Source: Helianthus annuus (lineage: Eukaryota > Streptophyta > Magnoliopsida > Asterales > Asteraceae). Taken from it: a stretch of DNA of 64,000 nucleotides. The position numbers and the translations under genes were made by a program. Within the stretch, counting starts at the first letter, position 1. Every line of letters begins with the position of its first letter. The notes under the pieces were generated by a model. It ran no database searches, was not told where the DNA came from, and saw only the letters and a program-made list of their open reading frames with translations. This document shows positions 34,019-47,679 of the stretch, piece after piece. The stretch covers positions 78,613,392 through 78,677,391 of the forward strand of contig NC_035444.2 in assembly GCF_002127325.2 (NCBI RefSeq), written 5' to 3'.

Positions 34019-34736
34019 TGTTTTGGTCAAAAATCACACAAGGATTATGCAACCAAACTCTTTGTAAACGGGGAATGATGCTTGGTATGATGAGCAAAGA
34101 TAAGGATCACTTAAATGAAAATTGCACAAGTGACACAAGGATTTATACGAGGAAAAAGCCCTTGATCAATGAATGATCTCCGGCATAAAAAACCTCGGGT
34201 GATGGAAACTACCGATCACCAAACTTCAATATAACAAACAATGTTTACAACTTTGGATGGTAACGAGCTAGGTACAAGGATCACTATAGTATCGTATGCT
34301 AGAGCGTGTGAGAAATGTGTTGTGTTCTCCGAATGCTGTAGAGTGCCATTTATATAAGCGTGTGTGGTTGTATTTTAGGTAAATCACCTAACTACTAGCT
34401 CGTTACCTCTTTAGAAATAGAAGTAAATTTAGCCTAACTAATTGCCCTTAAATTGTGCTAGGTTTCCATATTCTCCATAACGTCCATCTTTGATTGTGCT
34501 AGTGCGGAATTAGTGTGACAGATTCCTTGTTAATGTTACTAAGACCAGGTCCAACTCGTAATTCCTGTAAAACATCATTAAATTCAAAAAGAACAATCGT
34601 TAGTATGAGGATCCTTAGGATGATCCGTGATCCTGATTCGGGAGTTCTTCTGAGGATCACTATCTGCCAAGGAAACAAGGATCACTTGTTAGGATATCAT
34701 GTAAGGATCATAGGTCATAAAAATCCTGCCCTAACA
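34019..34736 (-). repeat. 3' LTR of Tat B3
   Basis: 718 bp; on the plus strand TGTTTTGGTC ... CTGCCCTAACA. On the minus strand it follows the tract TTTTGGGGGCAAT. Preceded by GTATG on the plus strand, the likely target duplication. Confidence 0.9.
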
Positions 34737-34750
34737 ATTGCCCCCAAAAT
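34737..34750 (-). other. Polypurine tract of Tat B3
   Basis: Minus strand ATTTTGGGGGCAAT directly before the LTR start TGTTAGGGC; identical in B5 (57992-58005) and B6 (58830-58843). Confidence 0.8.
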
Positions 34751-34812
34751 ATAAGGAGTATTTATGTAATATAAACGAGTTATATTTTGCCGGTCTTATC
34801 TATAACTAACTC

Positions 34813-34899
34813 AACGGATATATAGCCGTTAAGAATGAACTATCCGTTGCGATCTGACGTCATGGAGGTGACAGCCCTGCATAATCATGATTATAAATA
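34813..34899 (+). promoter_or_regulatory. Promoter of the B3 antisense accessory gene
   Basis: AACGG/CCGTT words at 34813, 34826 and 34844, a TGACGTCA palindrome at 34855-34862 and a TATA box TATAAATA at 34892-34899, 141 bp before the ATG at 35040. The same order is conserved in B5 and B6. TGACGTCA is a bZIP-type site and AACGG a MYB-type core in other plants; their use here is inferred. Confidence 0.6.
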
Positions 34900-35039
34900 G
34901 AGATAGGGATAGAATCGTTTGCATTTAAATTCAAGAACTCTTCCCTTTATAACCGCGACCAGAGGATTGAACAGGTATTCCCCTTTATTTCCTTCTTGCT
35001 TGCTCTGTTTCTCTTTCTCTTTCCATCGTTCTATAAAAG

Positions 35040-36642
35040 ATGTTGCTCCGGAACTCTCCCTGTAAGGATCCTAAGAAGAACAGCCCTTTGAAGGGTCAAG
35101 GGATCATCAAGGATTCTCATACCGAGAGGTGTTGTTTTACCGACCCTCAAATCTACAAAATCCGTTGTTGCTTTCCGGCGAAAACCCTTTTCAAGTCTTT
35201 TAGTCCTACCGCTTTGAGTGATTTCATCTCTGAGACTTGGGTAGCTTTCCCGGTCACTCCTTTCATGATAGGATACTCGTATCCTTTCCCTCAGTTTACC
35301 CAATCCTTTTTCTCCCTTACCGGCATCTGCTATATCCAGGCTATGCCGATGATCTGGAGGGTGTTATACACCCTTGAAAGGATCATCGAACAAGAAGGGA
35401 TAGACCTTGGCATGGCAGAGTTGGCTGAGATGTATGATCTCACAACTTTTGGATCCCACCGATATTTGTTCAAACGAAAGACCGGAGAAGAGCATCCTGT
35501 TCTCAAAGTTACCAAAAATGACATGAACTGGAAGCGGCGGTTCTTTTTTGTAAAGAGAGATACCATCCCTAATGGGGAGGATTTGCCAAAGAAGTGGGCC
35601 ACCCATGGTAGGATATAGGATCCTGGAAGGATCACCGTAGAACTTGTCCTATAGCATGAGAATCACTGATGTTCTGTTGTTTTCTTGTTGTGCAGCTATC
35701 TCCGTTTCACATCTGAAGTTGACTCCTGCTGCAAAAGATAGATTCCTGGCTTTTAAGAAGCTTGATCCTGAAATAAGAACTTTCCAGGTTACTATCCAGG
35801 ATTCTTAGGAAGTATCCTCTGCCTCTGTCACAATGTCAAGTAAGTATCCTTATTTAAAAAGCAATTCTGTGTAGGATTTCAAATTTAACTAGAATACTTA
35901 TCTTATTTTGGTTGTGTAGGTGCTGGAAAATCCTCTAAGTCTGCTTCGAAGTTCGGCATTGATGATCTTACTAATGTCAAATCTGCAAGGAAGAAGACTC
36001 CTGCTGCTAGCCCAACTGCTTCAGCCCCTAAAGCACCAATCAGGGGAAAAGGAAGCAAGAAGATAAAGGCCTCTGAGGATTTGCAAGGTCTGCCCCTGCT
36101 TCGCGAACAGTGTCTGGATTACATCAGCGAGGTAAGGATCACGGTCCTGTTTGTGTATCCTGCTGGTCTAAGGATCACTTGGTTTCTGACATTATTCCTT
36201 GTCTTCCTTGTAGAAATTTGCTGAAGTAGAGACATATGTTGGCCATGTTGAGGATCAGGATCGCCAGATTGCTGACCTTCAACAGGTTGGGGTGTTGAAG
36301 GATCTCAAGATAGCCGATCTTCAGAAGGAGCTCCAGGCCACCAAGAATGATGCTGCCAAGATGCTGATCAACTTTGACTATGAGAAGCACGAGATCACCC
36401 AGGATGCCAAGGTCTCTGCCGCGATAACTATGTACAAGATCCAGCTGCAGATGGCTGCGGAGGCTCAGGATCCTGCTTTTGACAAGAGCACCTGGGATGT
36501 CGAAGGCTGGAAGGCTAGGCTAGCTGAACTGGAGGATGATGAGGAGGCTGAGGAGATTCCGATGCTTGAGGGTGGAGACATTGGCAAGGATCAGGGTGGA
36601 GAGGCAAGTGGAGCCGGTGGTGATGGTGCAGCGAAGGATTGA
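35040..36642 (+). pseudogene. Antisense spliced accessory gene of Tat B3 (one nonsense codon)
   Basis: Predicted exons: 35040-35607 (568 nt), 35696-35839 (144 nt), 35920-36131 (212 nt) and 36214-36642 (429 nt), donors GTAGGA, GTAAGT and GTAAGG, acceptors TGCAG, GTGTAG and TTGTAG; the phases fit. The product would start MLLRNSPCKDPKKNS, carry the conserved exon 1 domain (YSYPFPQFTQSFF, IQAMPMIWRVLYTLERI, RRFFFVKRDTIPNG), a basic linker (RGKGSKKIKASEDL) and a coiled-coil tail (LKIADLQKELQATKNDAA). TAG at 35806-35808 in exon 2 replaces a Gln codon of B5, otherwise the frame is open. It lies opposite and downstream of B3 pol. Function unknown. Confidence 0.78.
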
Positions 36643-36900
36643 GCTGCAGGATTGGGCAATGATGGAAATTTCTAGACATAGCCGGAGCCCAATTTTTTTG
36701 TTTGGTGGTTTGTGATGTTTTAAAACAATTATGGTCTGTATTTGAACAATAGTTTAGGGTTGAGGATCTAGGATCCTGTGAACAATAGGTAGGATTACAT
36801 ATGGTGGAGGGATCCTCTGTTTGGGGGATGAAGCCATTGTGATCCTGCCGCCTATAATTTCCTGCACTTGCTATGACCGCATGAACAATGGACACCCTTT

Positions 36901-36950
36901 GCCAACCCATGTGGACGGGCCACGTTTTGCTGGTAGAAACGTGGGTTGGC
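36901..36950 (+). other. Conserved hairpin, B3 copy
   Basis: GCCAACCCA (36901-36909) pairs with TGGGTTGGC (36942-36950); an inner ACGTTT/AAACGT pairing is also possible. B5 has the same arms; B6 has changed bases on both arms that keep the pairing. Confidence 0.65.
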
Positions 36951-37405
36951 AATTTTGACAACTTAAAAAAGGGGTTAAATATTTAATGAATAAAACTTTT
37001 AACTTTTGACTTATCCTGTGATGTTATCCTTGTTTATCCTTTTAATTTCCAATTGTTTTGATATATATTTGTCTGAGTAAGAAAAGTTAAGCAAATTATG
37101 TTTAAGAAATTTAGGATATGATCCAGGACCAAATATCCTATAATCGAGAGCTTCCAAAAAGTGGTTAATTTTAAGGATCATAGGTTTAGTTGTCAAAGTG
37201 CAAGGGTTAGTCAAAATAATGAATGTATTCAAAACAGTTAAGGATCATACCTGAGAATCCAAGTTAGGATCCTAACCTTTAACCAGGATAACCATAGGAA
37301 GAACTTTAATGGGTAATAAGGATTGAGGATCCTTAATTGTTTATCTTTGAAAACCTGAAAATAGAATATAACTTGGGACTAAGCCAATATCATAGATAAG
37401 TTAGT

Positions 37406-37495
37406 AACTGGGGACAAGCCCAAAGGATCACTGGGGACAAGCCCGAAGGATAACTGGGGACAAGCCCGAAGGATAACTGGGGACAAGCCCAAGGA
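37406..37495 (+). repeat. 22-23 bp minisatellite, 4 copies (B3)
   Basis: Unit AACTGGGGACAAGCCCAAGG with variants. Copy number differs in B5 (3) and B6 (5). One more dispersed copy begins at 37735. Confidence 0.85.
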
Positions 37496-37545
37496 TCGTA
37501 TGTAAACTGGAGTATGGCCCTCACTGGCGACTATCCAAACTTAGT

Positions 37546-37587
37546 GACATGAAAATGCCAAAACCTTAGCTAACGTGAAAACGTTAG
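37546..37587 (+). other. Pair of GAAA-loop hairpins, B3 copy
   Basis: GACAT-GAAA-ATGCC (37546-37559, one mismatch) and CTAACGT-GAAA-ACGTTAG (37570-37587, perfect). Both read with GAAA loops on the accessory-gene strand. Confidence 0.65.
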
Positions 37588-38013
37588 AAACCTTAGGAAC
37601 GGATGTATGGTACGTCTACCATTATACGTAGGATCCTAGGTATAGCCAGTACGATGGAATTATCAGCCCCTAAAGCGAGTACTGGTCCCAAAGACGTGAA
37701 CTATACCAGGATCATCGTGCGCTACAGGCGAAAACTGGGGACAAGCCCAAGGATCGTGTGTAAACTGGGGTTGAACCCAAGGATCTGAGTTGCTTCTGAA
37801 GATTGTCGACAATATGCTAAGGATACCTGGACTATCAGAACTCAAAACCTCGTGAGAGAAGGATGAAGGATACATGATCCTTATCCTTAAATAAGAAAAT
37901 ATGTAAATAAGAGTTCAAGCTTAGGACATTACCAGAGTAAGGATCGTCGATATTTCAGGGATACTTGAAGGATACTTCTAATGTAAGGATCATATGTGCC
38001 AGAAGGATCCTGC

Positions 38014-41000
38014 TCACATGAAATATTTCTTCAAGTGGACAGCATTCCAGGCTCTTGGTAACAAATTACCCTCCATGGTCAGCAGTCTATATGCCCCCTT
38101 TCCTGCTTCGGCTTCGATCAAATAAGGGCCTTCCCATTTTGGTGCCAATTTCCCATCAGCAGGATTGGTGGTATTCTGGAATGCTTTTCTCAATACCATA
38201 TCCCCAACTTGGAATTTCCTTATCCTGACATTTTTGTAATAAGCACCAGCCATTCTTTGTTGGTAGCTAGCCATCCTTATCCTAGCCAAGTCTCTGATTT
38301 CCTCAATAGTATCCAAGTCTTGAACTAAGTTCTGATCATTTTCCTCAGGATCACGGGTACTTGTTCTAGCAGTTGGAACCATCATTTCTGTTGGGATCAC
38401 TGATTCTGCCCCAAACACCAAAGAGAAGGGTGTTTGACCAGTAGCATTCTTGGGAGTTCTCCTATCAGCCCAAAGCACATAAGGCAATTCCTCTGCCCAT
38501 TTCCCCTTCTTGGATCCAAGTTTCTTCTTTAGATTGTTGATGATGATCTTGTTGGATGATTCTGCTTGACCATTAGCTTGTGGGTGGACTGGTGTTGATG
38601 TTATCATCTTAATCCCCTAGCTGTCACAAAAGTTAGTAGTTCTGCTCCCAATAAATTGGGAACCATTATCATATACAATTTCAGAAGGAATGCCAAATCT
38701 AAATATTTCTCTTAATAAAGGATATAACTTTCTTTTCTCTGACTTGGGCAAAAGCTTCAGCCTCTATCCACTTGAAGAAGTAGTCAGTCATAGCAAGCAT
38801 GAACACTTTTCCACCAGGTGCCTTAGGGAGCTTGCCGACTATATCCATCCCCCATCTCATAAATGGCCAAGAGGATGGTATAGGATGTAGAAATTCAGCC
38901 GGCTGATGAAGGATATTGTTGTGTCTTTGACAAGGATCACACTTCTTAGCATACTCCACAGCATCCCTTTTCATGGTTGGCCAGTAGTATCCTGTCCTTA
39001 AGATCCTTGAGAACAATGCCCTGCCCCTAGTGTGGTTTCCACAATCTCCTTCATGGAAATCTTTTAAAACTTCTTGAACTTCAGGATTCTCGATACATCT
39101 TAAATATGGTCCTGCAAGAGATCGCTTATACAGCATATTATTTAAGATTGTGAATTGAGATACCTTAATTCTGAAAGCCCTAGGGTTTTCTCCCATAGGA
39201 ATCTCTCCGTGTTGTAAGTATCTCATGATTGGTGAGATCCATGATCCTGAACAAGATTGAGTATCCTCACTAGGGATCATTGCAGAATCCTCTTCTATTT
39301 CCATGGCCACCTGATTTTCAATAGCAGGAGCCAGGATATGGATGATGGGGATACTTATATCCTCTGGGATCTTCAAAGATGATCCTAGATTGGCCAGTGC
39401 ATCAGCTTCTGTATTTTCTTCCCTTGGTACCTGTGTCAAACTGAAGAAAGCAAAGGAGAGTGCCAATTCTTTGACTATCTCTAAATATTTGGTTAGTTTT
39501 TCACCTTTAACAGCATAGGATCCATTAAAGTGATTAGTGATTAACAATGAATCCACGTATACCTCAAGATACCTAATCCCCATATGCTTAGCAATTTGCA
39601 AACCAGCAATTAAGGCTTCATATTCAGCCTCATTATTAGTGGCTTGGAACTCACAAGCTATGGAGTGGGGTATTATGTCCCCCTGTGGCGATTTTAGTAG
39701 TATACCAAGCCCCGTGCCTTTAACATTTGAGGGTCCATCAGTATGTAGTATCCAAGGATCCTTGGTTTCATCCAGCTGCTGGACTTCCAATTCGGCTTCC
39801 TTTTGTAAATCACTACTGAAATCAGCCACAAAGTCTGCTAATGCTTGAGATTTGATGGCTGTTCTAGGCTCATATCTTATATCATGGGCACTGAGCTTTA
39901 CTGCCCACTTAGCCATCCTTCCGGACATCTCTGGTTTCCTTCATGATCCTTAACAAGGACTGCACTTACTGCTTTTGAGGATACCGCAAGATATAAGGAT
40001 AACACATCTCCTTTTTCTGGTTTCATCAATGCTGGAGCTGAGGACATGTATTCTTTGAGGGCTTGTAAAGCATTCTCGTGCTTTTCAGACCATTCGAATT
40101 TTTTGTTATTTCTTAGGATATCATAGAACTCTTTACACCTTTCTGAGGATTTGGATATAAATCTGTTTAGAGCTGCTATCCTGCCTGTTAGCCTTTGCAC
40201 ATCCTTAGCGTTGGCAGGGGATTTGCTATTCACCAATGCTTTGATTTGTTCTGGAGTTGCTTCAATGCCCCTCTGGGTTACCATATATCCTAGGAATTTG
40301 CCTGCTTTAACACCAAAGTGACATTTTGAAGGATTAAGCTTCATGTTATAACTATCAAGGATATCAAATGCTTCCTCCAAATCCCTTAGGTGATCCTCAG
40401 CTTTGTTGGATTTTACCACCATATCGTCTGTGTAGACTTCCATAGTTTGTCCAATTTGATCCTTGAACATCATATTCACCAGCCTTTGATATGTTGCACC
40501 TGCATTTCTTAATCCAAATGGCATAGCAATATAACAATATAAACCGGTTGGGGTCATAAAAGCCGTATCCTCTTGGTCAGATGGTTCCATCTGAATTTGT
40601 TGGAATCCAGATGATGCATCCATAAAGGTTAACAGTTCATGACCCGCCGTTGCATCCACCATGGAGTCAATTTGGGGTAATGGGAAAGGATCCTTGGGAC
40701 ATGCCTTATTCAAATCAGTGAAATCGACACATACCCTCCACTTTCCATTTTTCTTTTGAACAACAACCACATTGGCCAGCCATTTTGGATACTTTACTTC
40801 TCTAATCATACCTGCTCGTAGTAATCTTTCTACCTCTTCCTGGATAATGGCATTTCTTTCTGGTGCAAACTTCCTCCTTTTTTGATGGATTGGTTTAACT
40901 GACCTGTCAATGCCAAGTTTATGAGTGATAATATCCTTAGATATACCTGTCATATCCTCATGTTTCCATGCAAAGGTAGATTTTCTTCTTTTGAGGAAGG

Positions 41001-41139
41001 ATACGATGTCTTCTTTCATTTGTCCAAGGATCCCTGATCCGATATAGATTTTAGATTCAGGATCATCAGGATCCAAGAGGATTTCGTCCACATCCTGCTC
41101 TCTTGCCTCCAAGACACCCCTTGGAGGATACTTTAATTG
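38014..41139 (-). pseudogene. Tat B3 pol (RNase H deletion, broken integrase)
   Basis: Follows a UAG (41140-41142) in the same frame as gag-protease: QLKYPPRGVLEAREQDVDEI, then RT with FMDASSGF and an altered active site YTDD (usual YIDD). At 39938-39940 about 175 bp of the RNase H domain are deleted relative to B2, with AGG at both edges, and the frame is lost. The archaeal-type RNase H is preserved (LHTDGPSNV, NNEAEYEAL, VYVDSLL, NTEADALANL), as is most of integrase ([27 protein letters not shown]). Near 38700 a few bases are missing after FIKRNI, and TAG at 38617-38619 replaces the Trp of SWGIK. The C-terminus ends HLKKYFM. Confidence 0.85.
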
Positions 41140-42453
41140 CTATTGCTCCCTTGATCTCGAGGCTGGTTTCATTGATGAGGTGTAACAATCCTTAGCCTCC
41201 TGTTGATCACTATCGATCTTGATTATTCCCCAAGGGCTAGGGAGCTTCACACATTGATGGTAGGTGGATGGGACTGCCTTCATATCGTGTATCCAGGGCC
41301 TGCCAAGGATAACATTATAACAAGACAAACAGTCAATAACACAAAATTTCTGATAATTATGTAATCCTTCCACGTAAATTGGGAGTTTGATGTCCCCCAG
41401 GGTTTTCTTAGTTTCGCCACTAAATCCCACAAGCACGGAGGATCTTGGTGTGATGTCTGATTCAGGAATACCCATTTTCTTCAGAACATCAAGTTGGATA
41501 ATGTTTACCGAACTTCCTCCGTCAATAAGGATCCTGCGGACAAAATGGTTAGAAATAAAGAGAGTAATAACTAAACTATCATGATGAGGATCCTGGATGT
41601 TAATTCTATCATCCTCATCAAAGGTTATGATTTTTCCTTCCGAGACACTTGATGTTCGAATAGGTCTTTCTCCATTATCCATTTTAGCTTCCTTTGCATG
41701 CCTTTTAGCTGCTGAGAAGGATGCACCACAGATGTCTGATCCTCCGAAAATAAAGTTTATCACTTGTGCATCTGCCGGAGGAGCTGGAGCTTTTTCAGGG
41801 ACCCTTTCAGGATCCTGAGTCCTTTGCTTTTTTCTTCCCAACAACTCTTTTAAATGCCCCTTGCTCAGCAGATATCCAATTTCCTTTCTTAATGCGATGC
41901 ATTCCTCTGTCAAATGCCCAAAATCCTCATGGTAGGCACACCACTTTGATTTATCTTTAGCTGCGGCTGGTTTGTCATTTTTTCTGGGCCATCTGGATTT
42001 TTCTCCTAGATTCTGCATTGCAAGGATTAGTTCATGGTTATCAACGGAAAAACAGTATTCAGAAATCGGAGGATAATCCTCATCATCCTCTTCTTGGTCA
42101 ACAGCATGCACATTCTGGTTGTCAGCTCTGTTATAGGATTTGAATTTGTTGCTTTTGAAAGAGGATCCTTGCTTCTCTTGTTTTGAGGATCCTACTTGTC
42201 TCTCCTGGATCCTCTTGTCATCCTCTAGTCGGATGAACCTGAGTGCCCGAGTCCTTACTTCGTCTAGGTTCCTGCATGGTGTCATAACAAGATCATCATA
42301 GAACAATGAATCCCTAAGCAATCCCATTTTGAAGGCCTCAACAGCTGTGGCCACGTCCAAGTTGGGAATGTCCAAGGATTCTTTACTAAATTTGGTTATA
42401 TAATCCCTTAATGATTCATTATGACCCTGAGTTATCCTATATAAATCACTAGT
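41140..42453 (-). pseudogene. Tat B3 gag-protease, N-terminus missing
   Basis: Reads from TSDLYRITQGHNESLRDYI through the gag core end (LDIPNLDVATAVEAFKMGLL), a zinc-knuckle-like WCAYHEDFGHLTEEC (C-x2-H-x4-H-x4-C) and the protease motif LIDGGSSVNII, ending SREQ and TAG at 41140-41142. The stop is followed by CAA TTA, so the context is CAA UAG CAA UUA. The N-terminal half of gag is absent at the inverted junction with B2. What remains is open. Confidence 0.82.
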
Positions 42454-42503
42454 TATCCTTATTCAATAATCAATTTTCTTGTAGCAGAAAATTTGAACGA
42501 TTG
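42454..42503. other. Centre of a large inverted repeat (B3 gag-pol versus B2 gag-pol)
   Basis: Identical arms start ACTAGTGATTTATATAGG and run outward in opposite directions from 42453 and 42504. The 50-bp spacer is mostly B2 gag (from about 42459, LFNNQFSCSRKF) plus a few bases unlike either copy. The arms extend about 3.5-4 kb as diverged inverted copies of Tat gag-pol. Confidence 0.8.
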
Positions 42504-43818
42504 ACTAGTGATTTATATAGGATAACTCAGGGTCATAATGAATCATTAAGGGATTATATAACCAAATTTAGTAAAGAATCCTTGGACATTCCCAACTTGG
42601 ATGTGGCCACAGCTGTTGAGGCTTTCAAAATGGGATTGCTTAGGGATTCATTGTTCTATGATGATCTTGTTATGACACCATGCAGGAACCTAGACGAAGT
42701 AAGGACTCGGGCACTCAGATTCATCCGGCTGGAGGATGACAAGAGGATCCAGGAGAGACAAGTAGGATCCTCAAAACAAGAAAAGCAAGGATCCTCTTTC
42801 AAAAGCAACAAATTCAAATCCTACAATAAAACTGACAACCAGAACGTGCATGCTGTTGACCAAGAAGAGGATGATGAGGATTATCCTCCGATTTCTGAAT
42901 ACTGTTTTTTCCGTTGATAACCATGAACTAATCCTTGCAATGCAGAATCTAGGAGAAAAAGCTAGATGGCCTAGAAAAAATGACAAACCAGCCGCAGCTA
43001 AAGACAAATCAAAATGGTGTGCATACCACAAGGATTTTGGGCATCTAAAAGAAGAATGCATCGCATTAAGAAAGGAAATTGGATATCTGTTGAGCAAGGG
43101 GCATTTAAAAGAGTTGTTGGGAAGAAAAAAGCAAAGGACTCAGGATCCTGAAAGGATCCCTGAAAAAGCTCTAGCCCCTCCGGCAGATGCACAAGTGATA
43201 AACTTTATTTCCGGAGGATCAGACATCTTTGGTACATCCTTTTCAGCAGCTAAAAGGCATGCAAAGGAAGCTAAAATGGATAATGGAGAAAGACCTATTC
43301 GAACATCAAGTGTCTCGGAAGGAAAAATGATAACCTTTGATGAGGATGATCGCGTAGACATCCAGGATCCTCATCATGATAGTTTAGTTATTACTCTCTT
43401 TATTTCTAACCATTTTGTCCGCAGGATCCTAATTGACGGAGGAAGTTCGGTAAACATTATCCAACTTGATGTTCTGAAGAAAATGGGTATTCCTGAATCA
43501 GACATCACACCAAGATCCTCCGTGCTTGTGGGATTTAGTGGCGAAACTAAGAAAACCCTGGGGGACATTAAACTCCCAATTTACGTGGAAGGATTACATA
43601 ATTATCAAAAATTTTGTGTTATTGACTGTTTGTCTTGTTGTAATGTTATCCTTGGCAGGCCCTGGATACACGATATGAAGGCAGTCCCATCCACCTACCA
43701 TCAATGTGTGAAGCTCCCTAGCCCTTGGGGAATAATCAAGATCGATAGTGATCAGCAGGAGGCTAAGGATTGTTACACCTCATCAATGAAACCAGCCTCG
43801 AAATCAAGGGAGCAATAG
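42459..43818 (+). pseudogene. Tat B2 gag-protease, C-terminal part
   Basis: Starts within LFNNQFSCSRKFERLTSDLY of the gag core. An extra T in the run near 42905 shifts the frame after SEYCF; the reading then continues through the zinc-knuckle region (WCAYHKDFGHLKEEC) and the protease LIDGGSSVNIIQLDVL. It ends SREQ and TAG (43816-43818), followed here by AAA TTA, one base different from the CAA TTA of B3 and B5. The UAG is in frame with pol. Confidence 0.82.
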
Positions 43819-46466
<2,648 letters not shown>

Positions 46467-47188
46467 TGTTTTGGTCAAAAATCACACAAGGATAATGCAA
46501 CCAAACTCTTATGTAATCGGGGAATGATGCTTGGTATGTTGAACAAAGTAAAGGATCACTTTGATGTAAAATACGCAAATGACACAAGGATTTATACGAG
46601 GAAAAAGCCCTTGATCAATGAATGATCTCCGGCATAAAAAACCTCGGGTGATGGCAACTACCGATCACCAAGCTTCAATATATCAAACAATATTTTTACA
46701 ACTTCGGATGGTAACGAGCTAAGTACAAGGATCACTATAGTATCGTGTGTCAAAGCGTGTGAGAAATGTGTTGTGTCTTCCGAATGTGGAAGAGTGTTAT
46801 TTATACAAGTGTGAGTGGTCGTATTTTAGGTAAATAACCTAACTATTAGCTCGTTACCCCTTTAGGAATAGAAGTAAATCTAGCCTAAATTATCGCCCTT
46901 AAATTATGCTGAGTTTCCATATCGTCCTCAACGTCTATCTTTGATTATGCAAATGCCAAAGTTGTTGTGACGAGTTCCTTGTTTGCGTTGCTAAGAGCGG
47001 ATCCTACTTGAAATCCCTGCAAGATAACATTAAATCCAAGGAGAACAACTGTTAGTATGAGGATCCCTAGAATGGTCCGTGATCCTGATCCTGGAATTCT
47101 TCTGAGGATCACTATCTGCCAAAGAATCAAGGATCACTGGTTAGGATCACATATAAGGATCATAAGTCATAGAAATCCAGCCCTAACA
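46467..47188 (-). repeat. Solo LTR of a Tat element, inserted in B2 integrase
   Basis: 722 bp, TGTTTTGGTC ... CAGCCCTAACA on the plus strand. Flanked on both sides by GTATG (46462-46466 and 47189-47193), and the integrase frame resumes after it (VCDNGSQFIGSR). A lone LTR with intact target duplication is the product expected from recombination between the two LTRs of a full element. Confidence 0.93.
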
Positions 47189-47193
47189 GTATG

Positions 47194-47261
47194 TGATAAT
47201 GGTTCCCAATTTATTGGGAGCAGGACTACTAACTTTGGTGACAGCTGGGGGATTAAGATTA
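47194..47261 (+). pseudogene. Tat B2 integrase remnant
   Basis: Continues integrase after the solo LTR: CDNGSQFIGSRTTNF with the second catalytic Asp (DNGSQ), then GDSWGIKI, where the sequence changes to a 15-bp segment matching the protease gene and then to accessory-gene sequence. Confidence 0.8.
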
Positions 47262-47276
47262 TCCCAATTTACGTGG
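47262..47276 (+). other. Rearrangement junction with 15-bp protease-derived filler
   Basis: TCCCAATTTACGTGG equals 43574-43588 in the B2 protease gene. Its last six bases ACGTGG are shared with the accessory gene sequence that follows (57294-57299 in B5). Confidence 0.7.
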
Positions 47277-47679
47277 TAAGATCATAAAGCTCGGCCAGCT
47301 CTGCCATCCCTAAATCAATCCCCTCCTGCTCGATGATCCTCTCGAAGGTACACAGAACCCTCCAGATCATCGGCATGGCTTGGATATAGGACATGCCGGT
47401 CAAAGAAAAGAAAGATTGGGTGAAGGCCGGAAAAGGATACGAATATCCTATGGTAAACGGAGTTGCAGGAAAGGCCACCCAGGCATCAGAAACAGAGTCA
47501 CTCAGAGCAGTGGATGTGAATGACTTGAAAACGGCATCCGCCGGAAAACAATGACGAATCCTATCTACATGAGCATCGGTAAAACAGCATCTCTCCGTAG
47601 GAGAGTCCTTAATGATCCCTTGGCTTTTCAGGGGACTGCTCTTCTTGTGATCCTTATGGGGAGAATTTCGGAGCAACAT
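47271..47679 (-). pseudogene. Antisense accessory gene, exon 1 fragment
   Basis: The first 136 codons or so, from MLLRNSPHKDHKKSS (ATG at 47679-47677) to MAELAELYDLTTF, almost identical to 57294-57702. It is cut by the junction at 47271. Its promoter module (TATA on the minus strand at 47820-47827) and the polypurine tract lie upstream as in B5. Confidence 0.85.

Larger units (their letters stand above)
36643..38013. other. B3 spacer: predicted 3' region of the accessory transcript
   Basis: No coding sequence. In order: a GGTGGAGGGATCCTCTG motif near 36803, an extended hairpin at 36901-36950, a minisatellite at 37406-37495, GAAA-loop hairpins at 37546-37559 and 37570-37587, an ATGGTA/TACCAT hairpin at 37607-37622, and CGTGCGCTACAGGCG at 37716-37730. 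All recur in B5 and B6 in the same order relative to the accessory gene. Confidence 0.7.
34019..42458 (-). mobile_element. Tat element B3 (minus strand), 5' end missing
   Basis: On the minus strand: gag from 42453, protease, UAG, pol to 38014, spacer, the antisense accessory gene (plus strand 35040-36642), polypurine tract and 3' LTR (34736-34019). The 3' LTR abuts B2 gag after GTATG, so B3 was inserted into B2. Its gag N-terminus, primer site and 5' LTR are absent; instead it meets B2 gag head to head at 42454-42503. Confidence 0.83.

Noticed and set aside
41387..41960. Plus-strand open frames opposite B3 gag-protease, and similar ones opposite other pol genes
   Set aside because: They mirror conserved coding sequence on the other strand and carry no recognisable domain.
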